From contig JBFMFH010000097.1 of NCBI GenBank assembly GCA_040752275.1, forward strand, positions 1 through 15,739: DNA of 15,739 bases, in the 5' to 3' direction. The stretch's first letter is position 1. Every line of letters begins with the position of its first letter. The position numbers and the translations under genes are program-made. The notes under the pieces are model-generated. The model saw only the letters and a program-made list of their open reading frames with translations. It was not told the origin of the DNA and did no database searches. The DNA comes from JBFMFH01 sp040752275 (GTDB lineage Bacteria > Acidobacteriota > Vicinamibacteria > Vicinamibacterales > JAKQTR01). Of the stretch, positions 1 through 6,178 are shown piece by piece.

Positions 1-376
1 GCCTCGTCTGTGATCCTTCCCTCGCGGGTCCTGTCGCCGGACAGCCCACCGCTGCTCAGACCCACAAACATGACCACGGCTGAGGGTCTTCCGCCGCGGC
101 GGGCGCCCGTCCGGCGCCACCCGCTCGAGATCACAGCCTCGTCTCCTCCGGCCGCAGGCCGCGGCAGGGCTCGTCTGCGCCGGGCGGGATCGGTCACCGA
201 CAGTGACCGACAGGGCGCGAGAGGCCTACTTCACGAAATGCTCAGTTCCCCGTCAGGACATCTCACGGTGCCGGGCGTATGTTGGAGGTGTCTGCCGGCG
301 TTCGGCGGAACCACGTTGAGCCGCAAGTGGCCGGGTCGACGCATGGGAGTACGAGGTAGCCACGGGGCAAGCTGCC
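1..376. other. Left-edge region with no convincing gene
   Basis: No open frame here has recognisable protein content. The long plus-strand frame running through it has the Arg/Pro/Gly-rich composition typical of a shadow frame in GC-rich DNA, and it runs antiparallel in content to the exported-protein gene at 377. The region contains a strong inverted repeat (190-210, listed separately) and several GC-rich palindromes, for example CCGCCGCGGCGG around 90-101. The promoter of the gene at 377 presumably lies here, but I could not pick a convincing -35/-10 pair. Confidence 0.5.
190..210. promoter_or_regulatory. Perfect 8-bp inverted repeat, possible operator
   Basis: The left arm TCGGTCAC and right arm GTGACCGA are perfect reverse complements separated by the 5 bases CGACA. 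The 21-base length and the absence of a T-tract fit a protein-binding site better than a terminator. The same stretch also contains a direct repeat of ACCGACAG. It lies about 170 bases upstream of the exported-protein gene at 377. Any role in controlling that gene is inference. Confidence 0.35.
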
Positions 377-922
377 ATGTCCGCACACCTCCGATTGACG
401 GTCGCGGCGTTCTCGCTCTGCTGGGCCATGCCGGCTGCCGCCGGTGCCCAGCAGATTGCCGGGTCGTTCAGCCAGCTCCAGGTGCTCGTCAAACCGGGAG
501 ACACAATCATCGTGACCGACTCAGGCGGACAGGAGATCAAGGCCAGGATTACAGGATTGTCCCCGACGTCCCTGGCGCTCCTCGTGGATGGCGATCGGCG
601 CGAGTTCACCGAGAAAGACGTGCAGAAGATCATGCAGAAGCGTTCTGACTCCCTCCAGGACGGCGCGTTGGCTGGCTTCTGCACCGGCGCAGGGCTCTGG
701 GCCCTCGCCATGGCCCTCGAGGGCGAATGGCACGGTGGATGGATGCTCCTCGGCGCTGCCTATATGGGAGGAGTAGGCGCCGGCATTGGGGTCGGCATCG
801 ATGCCATGATCAACACCTGGCAGCCGATCTACGCCAAGCCTGCAAGCAGCGCGTCCCGCGTCACCCTGGCACCGATGCTGGCGCCTGGAGGCGCGGGCGT
901 GCGCGTCTCGTGGACGTTCTGA
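377..922 (+). CDS. Small exported protein with glycine-zipper segment (hypothetical)
   Basis: This is a 181-residue protein of unknown function. Residues 1-24 form a classical signal peptide, with a hydrophobic core and likely cleavage after AGA before QQ, so it should be exported. Residues 35-90 look like a small beta-rich module (KPGDTIIVTD, then SPTSLALLVDG, then a charged stretch). Residues 95-143 are glycine/alanine-rich and hydrophobic (GGVGAGIGVGID), like a glycine-zipper membrane or oligomerisation segment. The C-terminus ends in V-S-W-T-F, an aromatic-ended beta strand like those closing many envelope proteins. I recall similar short proteins in Acidobacteriota genomes but no assigned role. 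The ATG at 377 is chosen because it begins the signal peptide directly; the Shine-Dalgarno signal is weak. The gene stands alone, with the asnA relic and dynamin gene facing it from the other strand. Confidence 0.8.
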   Translation: MSAHLRLTVAAFSLCWAMPAAAGAQQIAGSFSQLQVLVKPGDTIIVTDSGGQEIKARITGLSPTSLALLVDGDRREFTEKDVQKIMQKRSDSLQDGALAGFCTGAGLWALAMALEGEWHGGWMLLGAAYMGGVGAGIGVGIDAMINTWQPIYAKPASSASRVTLAPMLAPGGAGVRVSWTF

Positions 923-932
923 GGCGGAGCCT

Positions 933-1142
933 ACCGTGCTCCTCGGCGATGCGGTGCTCCCGCTCTGGAGGCGTCAGATCGGGATAGCGGGCCTCGAGGT
1001 CCTCGGCGTGGACGAACGCGATCGACTCCGGCAGCCATCGGCCCAGTTCGGGGTACCGGTCGGCAACGAGCGCCTCCGTGCGCCGGAGCGCGCGGTAGAT
1101 CCGCCGGTACGTGCCGGCGATGAGAGGCGTTGAGTGTTCAAC
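933..1142 (-). pseudogene. asnA: Fragment of aspartate-ammonia ligase (AsnA), relic
   Basis: The minus strand reads, without a stop, about 70 codons that align by eye with the middle of AsnA, the ammonia-dependent asparagine synthetase. The best blocks are FVHAEDLEARYPDL and REHRIAEEHG, against FVHSQELLSRYPDL and RERAIAKDLG of E. coli AsnA as I remember it. Upstream, a TEA...LP.SI.FVH stretch keeps the family spacing. Similarity stops abruptly after EEHG, where AsnA should continue into its conserved GG.L..G.RHD.RAPDYDDW core. The N-terminal part (tRNA-synthetase-like motif 2 region) is absent too. Only about a fifth of the roughly 330-residue enzyme remains, squeezed between two genes, so no active enzyme can be made. 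The reading frame is intact, suggesting fairly recent decay or chance survival. The identification rests on remembered sequence. Confidence 0.72.
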
Positions 1143-1173
1143 CGGTCGGCGGTGAGGGCCGCGCCGAGTGGGG

Positions 1174-2916
1174 TCAGCGGGCCAGTTGCCCGACAATCCG
1201 TCCCCGGAGGCCGTCCAACGCCGCGCGAAGGGATTCAAGGCTGGCCCGCGCCGAGATCAAGCGATCGTGTTCGGCACGCACGAAGCGGGAGTACGGCTCG
1301 ATCGTCTCGCCGACCCGGCCTGCGCTCCGCTTCAGCTCGTCCTCGAACTCGGTCCTGAGTGTCTTCGCGAGCATCACCCGGAGCGCCGTGACCTTGTCGC
1401 GCATGTCCTTCTTGGCCCGTCGGCGGCGGTCGGGAATGACCAGGAACCCAAGAATGGCCAGCACCCCCGCCATCGCGAGGCCTGTGACGTCGGCGGCGGC
1501 CGTGGTTGTGACGGCGGCAAGGACCGCGCCCAGACCGACAGCACCGACCTCGACGGCGGCCGAGGCCGCCACGGCGCTCCTGGCCTTTCCGGCCATGGTC
1601 CGGGCCTCGTGCGCATGATCGAACGTTCTGACGACCTGTTCGGACTGGCGGGCCAGTGACTCGACCAGGCGTGAACGCTCCTGGTGGAACCGCCGGGCGG
1701 CCTCAGAGCCCAGGATCCGGTCCCCGTGCGTCTGCTGGCGCTTGGCTACGTGCGAGGAGACCGCCTGCCAGTGCCGGAACTCCGCATCGACGAGCCAATC
1801 GACGATTTCGCTGACCTTCCGTTCGATTCGTTTCGGCGTGTCTGCCACGACCGTCTCGGCGAACCCCTGTTCGATGCGGCTCCTGTTCAGCAAGTCGACG
1901 ACACGGCCGAGGCGGAGCGTCTCGTCGAAGAAGGTGTGGCCGCGTTGCTCCATCTCGAGCAGCAGCTTCTCGACATCCGCCATGCGGAAATCGAAGTCCC
2001 TGGCCATGTCGAACGCGTACGCCGCATTCTGCCGCTCCACATCCTCGAGTGCCCGGCGATCATCTTCCAGCACGGACAGACGCGCCTCGATCTCGACGAA
2101 GAGTGAAACCGCGACGCGATCGGCAACCCCAAGCGGGCTGAGCAGCTTCAAGCGCACGCGCTCGGCCTGATCCAGCGTGTCGAAGACGTACCGCTCGAGC
2201 GCGTCAAGACGGCTGGCTGTCCACGCGGCCGCATCGCCCGCATGCCCGCGCCTGGCGAGTCTCGCGCTGACGGGAAAGACGGGCGGCGCGATGCCCAGCA
2301 GCGTGCGCACCCCGTCGTCGACGAACCGGGCCACCCTGGCGACATCCGCGTCCGATTCGAGAATATCGATCTTGTTCACGACGACCACGACCCGCTTGCC
2401 CCAGTCGCGGATCGTCTGCAGGAACGCGCGCTCCGTCTCGGTGAAGGGCCGATCCGCCGACGTTACGAAGAGCACGAGATCGGATCGCGGGACGAACCGC
2501 GATGTCAACACCTCGTGCTCGCGCAGGATGGCATTCGTGCCCGGTGTGTCGACTATGTGGAGATCGCGCAGGACCAGCGATGAGGCCTGCACGTGGAGGA
2601 TCGTGCCGCCCCGGTCGAGGTTCGCGGGTCCCTCTCGGTGCCGCACCAGCGTGACCTGGGCCGTTGTCGGCGTGACGCCCTCTGCCAGCACGTTCTCGTG
2701 CAGCAGGGCGTTGATGAGGGCGCTCTTGCCCGAGTTGAACTCGCCGACGACGACGAGCAGGAAGAAGCCATCGAGCTGGGCGGCGGCATCAGCGAGCGCA
2801 GCCTCCTCGTCTGCGGAGACCCCCAGGCGCGCCACGAGCACGCGGGCGTCGCCAAGCAGCCGCCGCTCCTCGTCCAACAGGGCCTGCTGGGCGTCGGTGA
2901 GGATTCTCGCTGCCAA
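1174..2916 (-). CDS. Bacterial dynamin-like GTPase
   Basis: This 580-residue protein has the full dynamin-family GTPase layout. The P-loop GEFNSGKS is at residues 58-65, the G2 threonines TPTT at 82-85, the G3 motif DTPG at 123-126 and the G4 motif NKID at 181-184. A long charged helical region follows (about 270-440), then a hydrophobic segment (about 450-495) like the membrane-inserting paddle of bacterial dynamin-like proteins, then a closing helical region. Family members bind and remodel the inner membrane in a GTP-dependent way, often in stress or membrane maintenance. The start is TTG at 2916: an AAGGGGGG Shine-Dalgarno sequence lies 6 bases upstream and no in-frame ATG fits better. 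Bacterial dynamins often come as adjacent pairs; here only one is seen. It is transcribed divergently from the permease at 3212. Confidence 0.9.
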   Translation of the reverse strand: MAARILTDAQQALLDEERRLLGDARVLVARLGVSADEEAALADAAAQLDGFFLLVVVGEFNSGKSALINALLHENVLAEGVTPTTAQVTLVRHREGPANLDRGGTILHVQASSLVLRDLHIVDTPGTNAILREHEVLTSRFVPRSDLVLFVTSADRPFTETERAFLQTIRDWGKRVVVVVNKIDILESDADVARVARFVDDGVRTLLGIAPPVFPVSARLARRGHAGDAAAWTASRLDALERYVFDTLDQAERVRLKLLSPLGVADRVAVSLFVEIEARLSVLEDDRRALEDVERQNAAYAFDMARDFDFRMADVEKLLLEMEQRGHTFFDETLRLGRVVDLLNRSRIEQGFAETVVADTPKRIERKVSEIVDWLVDAEFRHWQAVSSHVAKRQQTHGDRILGSEAARRFHQERSRLVESLARQSEQVVRTFDHAHEARTMAGKARSAVAASAAVEVGAVGLGAVLAAVTTTAAADVTGLAMAGVLAILGFLVIPDRRRRAKKDMRDKVTALRVMLAKTLRTEFEDELKRSAGRVGETIEPYSRFVRAEHDRLISARASLESLRAALDGLRGRIVGQLAR

Positions 2917-3033
2917 GGCATGCCCCCCTTGCGTGCCGGCGGCCTGGCCGCCTCGAAAAGGCGTACGGACGTGCCGCGGCGTCCGGCAGGCCGGCGCCAG
3001 GACGGGCCGCTCCGGGCCGCTGCCAGTGCCGCA

Positions 3034-3039
3034 ATTGTA
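3034..3039 (-). promoter_or_regulatory. Possible -10 box for the dynamin gene
   Basis: On the minus strand the hexamer is TACAAT, one base from the sigma-70 -10 consensus, in an otherwise very GC-rich stretch. A weak CTGACG about 19 bases upstream could serve as a -35 box, but the spacing is long. It is oriented toward the dynamin gene starting at 2916. Confidence 0.3.
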
Positions 3040-3172
3040 ATCCTCCAGCCGGGGCCGGCGTCAGCCGACGCGCGAGGGTCGCTGTGAACAGATTCCCTGA
3101 CAGGGTCCGCCGGAGGCCTGGTCTTCGGTCCCGGCGCGCAGCGAACGACCGGGTCGGTGATTCCGTCCAAAC

Positions 3173-3190
3173 GGGGAAGGGACCTTCCCC
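3173..3190. promoter_or_regulatory. 18-bp palindrome, possible operator upstream of the permease
   Basis: GGGGAAGG and CCTTCCCC are perfect reverse complements separated by GA. The site ends 21 bases before the permease ATG (3212) and just upstream of its likely Shine-Dalgarno sequence (AGGAG, 3195-3199). A bound repressor could block transcription here, or the RNA hairpin could affect ribosome access. Which one applies cannot be told from the sequence. Confidence 0.4.
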
Positions 3191-3211
3191 GGCTAGGAGC
3201 ACAGACACCTC

Positions 3212-5719
3212 ATGGCCAACCTCAAGCTTGCCGTCAGAACGCTCGTCAAGACCCCGTTTGTGACCATCGTCGCCGTGGTGTCGCTGGCGTTGGGCATTGG
3301 CGCGAACGTGGCGATCTTCTCGCTGTTCGACCGGATGCTGCTCCGGCCGCTCCCGGTGATGGAGCCGGATCGACTGGTCAATCTGTCCGCACCCGGGCCC
3401 AAGCCGGGATCGCAGTCCTGCAATCAGTCCGGTCCGTGTGACGCGGTCTTCAGCTACCCCATGTACGGCGACCTGTCGCGCGTACAGAGCGTCTTTGCCG
3501 GGATCGCCGCCCACAGGCAGTTCGGCGCCAACCTGGCCTTCCGCGGCGAGACGTTCAGCGGGGACGGTAGTTTCGTGTCGGGGAACTACTTCGGGGTCCT
3601 CGGCCTGCAGCCCGCGCTCGGACGACTCATCGACCCTGGCGATACGAAGGCCCCGGGAGGCGAGCCGGTCGTCGTGCTGAGCTACGAGTATTGGCAGAGC
3701 CGGTTCGGCCGGCGCCCGGACGTCACCGGTCAGGCGCTGGTCGTCAACGGCCAGTCGCTCACGATTGCCGGCGTCGCACCGCGCGGATTCACGGGCACAA
3801 CCCTGGGAGGTCGGCCGCACGTCTTCGTGCCGATCACCATGCGGGGCGTGTTGCAGTCGCGTTACGCCGAAGTGTTCGAAGAGCGCCGCAACTACTGGGT
3901 GTACCTGTTTGCGAGGCTGAAGCCTGGTGTCTCCGTGGAGCAGGCACGAGGCGCCGTGCAGCCCCAATACCGGGCTGTGCTCAACGACGTCGAAGCGGCG
4001 CTCCAGACGGGTATGAGCGACGAGACCATGGCCCGTTTTCGCGCGAAAGAGATTGGGCTGGCGGAGGGCCGCATCGGGCAGAGCAATGTCCATCGTGAGG
4101 CGCGCGTTCCCCTGCTCCTGCTGCTCGCCGTGACCGGGGTTGTACTGGTCATCGCCTGCGCGAACATCGCCAACCTGCTGCTGGCCCGCGCCGCGACACG
4201 CATCGGGGAGATCGCCGTGCGGATGGCCATCGGGGCAGGGCGCTGGCAGATCGTGGCGCAGCTGCTGACCGAGTCGGTCGTGCTCGCCGCATGCGGCGGC
4301 GTGCTGGGCCTGCTCGTCGCGCGGGCCACGCTCGGGCTCATCTACTCGCTCATGCCGGCCGAGGCCGCGGCGACGATTCCCGTCGAACTCGACAGCACGG
4401 CGATGCTCTTCACCGCGGCCATCTCCCTGGCCACGGGCATCGTGTTCGGCCTGTTTCCCGCGCTCCATACGTCCCGTCCCGATCTCGGTGCGGCACTCAA
4501 GGGGCAGTCCGGTCAGTCAACCGGCTCCCGCTCGGCAGGCCGGTTCCGCACGGTGCTGGCGACTGCGCAGATCGCGCTCTCGATGACGCTGCTCGCCGCG
4601 TCTGGCCTGTTCATCAAGAGTCTCGTCAACGTGAGCCGTGTGGATCTGGGACTGGAGGTCGACAACGTCGTCACCTTCGGCGTCTCGCCGGAACTGAACG
4701 GGTACACGCCGGAGCGCTCGATGGCCCTCTTCGAACGGATCGAGGACGAGCTCGCGGCCTTGCCCGGTGTCACCGGCGTCAGCTGCGGCCTTGTCCCGCT
4801 CCTGAGCGGCAGCAACTGGGGCAACAGTGTGGTTGTCGAGGGCTTCGATGCCGGGCCGGATACCGACACCGGATCCCGCTACAACGAGGTCGGGCCTGGC
4901 TATTTCACGACCCTCGGGGTCGCCCTCCTGTCGGGGCGTGAATTCACCCGCGCCGACGCGGCCGGAGCCCCGAAGGTCGCCATCGTCAACGAGCAGTTCA
5001 CCAAGAAGTTCAATCTCGGCCGGGCGGCCGTCGGCAAGCGCATGTCCACCGGACGCCGCGATGCCTCGACCCCGCTGGATATCGAGATTGTCGGCGTTGT
5101 CCCGGATATGAAGTACTCGGAAGTGAAGGACCCCGTGCCGCCACAGTTCTTCGTGCCCTACCGTCAGGACGAAGAGACTGGCTTCATGACGTTCTACGTG
5201 CGGTCCGCACTGCCCCCCGAGCAGGTCCTCGCGGCCGTGCCGAAGATCATGGCTCGGCTCGATCCCAACCTGCCCGTTGAAGAGCTGCGGACGATGCCCG
5301 AGCAGGTGCGCGAAAACGTCTTCCTCGACCGGCTCATCACGATCCTGTCGACGGCGTTCGCGGCGCTGGCGACGTTGCTGGCGGCCATCGGGCTGTACGG
5401 CGTCCTGGCCTACACCGTGTCATTGCGCACCCGCGAGATCGGTTTGCGCATGGCACTCGGGGCCGGCCCGGCCCAGGTCCGGCAGCTGGTCCTTCACCGG
5501 GTCTTGTGGATGACGCTCGCCGGCGCCGCCGTCGGCGTGGCCGCCGCTGCAGGATTGGGCACGGCCGCCGAGTCGCTGCTGTTCGAGATTGCCGGATACG
5601 ATCCCCTCGTGCTTGCAGGCGCCGCGCTCGCGCTGAGTGTGGTCGCCCTGGGCGCGGGCTACATCCCGGCCCGGCGGGCGTCCCTGATCGACCCGATGGG
5701 GGCGATTCGGTACGAATAG
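3212..5719 (+). CDS. ADOP-type orphan ABC permease (MacB/FtsX family)
   Basis: This is an 835-residue inner-membrane protein with two MacB-periplasmic-core plus FtsX units in one chain. Unit one has a TM helix at about 16-40, a periplasmic core at about 45-295 and FtsX helices at about 299-325, 350-378 and 396-417. Unit two has a TM helix at 446-468, a second core at about 475-705 and FtsX helices at about 710-736, 764-785 and 797-820. The cytoplasmic coupling motif occurs twice, as GEIAVRMAIGAG (332-343) and REIGLRMALGAG (741-752), and the C-terminus PARRASLIDPMGAIRYE is typical. This duplication without an adjacent ATPase is the hallmark of the acidobacterial duplicated orphan permease family; its substrate is unknown. 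Many relatives carry an extra N-terminal cytoplasmic prefix, which this one lacks. The ATG has AGGAG 12 bases upstream, a slightly long spacing. Confidence 0.92.
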   Translation: MANLKLAVRTLVKTPFVTIVAVVSLALGIGANVAIFSLFDRMLLRPLPVMEPDRLVNLSAPGPKPGSQSCNQSGPCDAVFSYPMYGDLSRVQSVFAGIAAHRQFGANLAFRGETFSGDGSFVSGNYFGVLGLQPALGRLIDPGDTKAPGGEPVVVLSYEYWQSRFGRRPDVTGQALVVNGQSLTIAGVAPRGFTGTTLGGRPHVFVPITMRGVLQSRYAEVFEERRNYWVYLFARLKPGVSVEQARGAVQPQYRAVLNDVEAALQTGMSDETMARFRAKEIGLAEGRIGQSNVHREARVPLLLLLAVTGVVLVIACANIANLLLARAATRIGEIAVRMAIGAGRWQIVAQLLTESVVLAACGGVLGLLVARATLGLIYSLMPAEAAATIPVELDSTAMLFTAAISLATGIVFGLFPALHTSRPDLGAALKGQSGQSTGSRSAGRFRTVLATAQIALSMTLLAASGLFIKSLVNVSRVDLGLEVDNVVTFGVSPELNGYTPERSMALFERIEDELAALPGVTGVSCGLVPLLSGSNWGNSVVVEGFDAGPDTDTGSRYNEVGPGYFTTLGVALLSGREFTRADAAGAPKVAIVNEQFTKKFNLGRAAVGKRMSTGRRDASTPLDIEIVGVVPDMKYSEVKDPVPPQFFVPYRQDEETGFMTFYVRSALPPEQVLAAVPKIMARLDPNLPVEELRTMPEQVRENVFLDRLITILSTAFAALATLLAAIGLYGVLAYTVSLRTREIGLRMALGAGPAQVRQLVLHRVLWMTLAGAAVGVAAAAGLGTAAESLLFEIAGYDPLVLAGAALALSVVALGAGYIPARRASLIDPMGAIRYE

Positions 5720-5751
5720 GCGCCGCGATCTGACGGCTGTCGAGTGCCGCG

Positions 5752-5780
5752 TTGACAGGTCGCCGCCAAGATGTTACGCT
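5752..5780 (+). promoter_or_regulatory. Promoter of the blaI-M56 operon (TTGACA-17-TACGCT)
   Basis: A perfect -35 box TTGACA (5752-5757) is followed after exactly 17 bases by TACGCT (5775-5780). Transcription would be expected to begin about 7 bases after the -10 box, at 5787-5788, which is the GTG start codon of the repressor gene. The promoter sits in the 68-base gap after the permease stop, so the repressor operon probably has its own promoter. The -10 box overlaps the inverted repeats described separately. Confidence 0.65.
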
Positions 5781-5804
5781 CTGTAGCGTGACACGACGTA
5801 ACAT
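5771..5804. promoter_or_regulatory. Nested inverted repeats, likely BlaI operator
   Basis: The outer arms ATGTTACG (5771-5778) and CGTAACAT (5797-5804) are perfect reverse complements 18 bases apart. Inside lies a tighter dyad, GTTACGCT (5773-5780) and AGCGTGAC (5785-5792), matching 7 of 8 positions around CTGT. Three GTNAC-like half-sites (5773, 5788, 5798) therefore span the -10 box and the start codon. BlaI-family repressors bind short dyads over their own promoters. Autoregulation here is a family-based inference well supported by the placement. Confidence 0.6.
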
Positions 5805-6168
5805 AAACAAGCGCCCCCTCACGGACCTCCAGCAGGCCATCCTGGACATTGTCTGGTCGAAGGGCTCGGTCACGGCCGACCAGGTCCGCGAAGCCCTCCA
5901 GCCGAGCCGTCGCCTGAAGGACTCGACCGTGCGCACGCTGCTCCGCCGCCTCGAGGCGAGGGGATTGCTCAACCACCGGGTGGATGGCCGCATGTTCGTC
6001 TACCGGGCCTCGGTGCATCGGCGGCGTCTCGCCGCGCGCACCGTCCGGCAGATCATCGACCGGTTCTGGGCAGGGTCGACGGAGCAGTTCTTGCTCGGGA
6101 TGGTCGACGAGAAGGTCGTCAGCCTCGCGGAGCTCGAGAGACTCACGCGCAGGGTCACGAAGGCGTAG
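5788..6168 (+). CDS. BlaI/MecI-family transcriptional repressor
   Basis: This is a 126-residue winged-helix DNA-binding protein. Residues 11-75 form the BlaI-type winged helix: LTDLQQAILDIVWSKG, then GSVTADQVREAL, the recognition helix DSTVRTLLRRLEARGLL, and the wing HRVDGRMFVYRASV. Residues 80-126 form the helical dimerisation part. BlaI proteins bind as dimers to their own promoter and are inactivated through the partner M56 metallopeptidase encoded 10 bases downstream. The GTG at 5788 is preferred because it coincides with the predicted transcription start and leaves only a short tail before the winged helix. The alternative TTG at 5752 lies inside the -35 box. There is no Shine-Dalgarno sequence before GTG, consistent with a leaderless message. 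In S. aureus BlaI/MecI cleavage occurs at N101-F102; here Q100-F101 lies at almost the same place. Confidence 0.9.
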   Translation: MTRRNINKRPLTDLQQAILDIVWSKGSVTADQVREALQPSRRLKDSTVRTLLRRLEARGLLNHRVDGRMFVYRASVHRRRLAARTVRQIIDRFWAGSTEQFLLGMVDEKVVSLAELERLTRRVTKA

Positions 6169-6178
6169 GGGGCATGCC

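Larger units (their letters stand above)
2917..3211. other. Divergent intergenic region between dynamin and permease genes
   Basis: These 295 bases separate two divergently transcribed genes and contain no recognisable gene. They hold an 18-base perfect palindrome (3173-3190), a shorter one, CCCTGACAGGG (3095-3105), and a possible minus-strand -10 box TACAAT (3034-3039). The TACAAT box would give the dynamin mRNA a leader of roughly 110 bases. No clear -35 partner at 16-18 bases was found for it. Confidence 0.5.

Noticed and set aside
3..83. Short plus-strand frame entering from the left edge and ending in H-K-H-D-H-G before a stop.
   Set aside because: It could be the tail of a gene outside the window, but 26 residues without a recognisable motif are too few to call.
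10..648. Long plus-strand frame of 212 codons.
   Set aside because: It overlaps the signal-peptide gene at 377, is Arg/Pro/Gly-rich and has no domain-like content; it is a shadow frame of GC-rich DNA.
2789..4468. Minus-strand frame of 559 codons opposite the permease gene.
   Set aside because: It is antisense to a clear permease, rich in Arg, His, Gln and Asp, and lacks any hydrophobic or motif structure.
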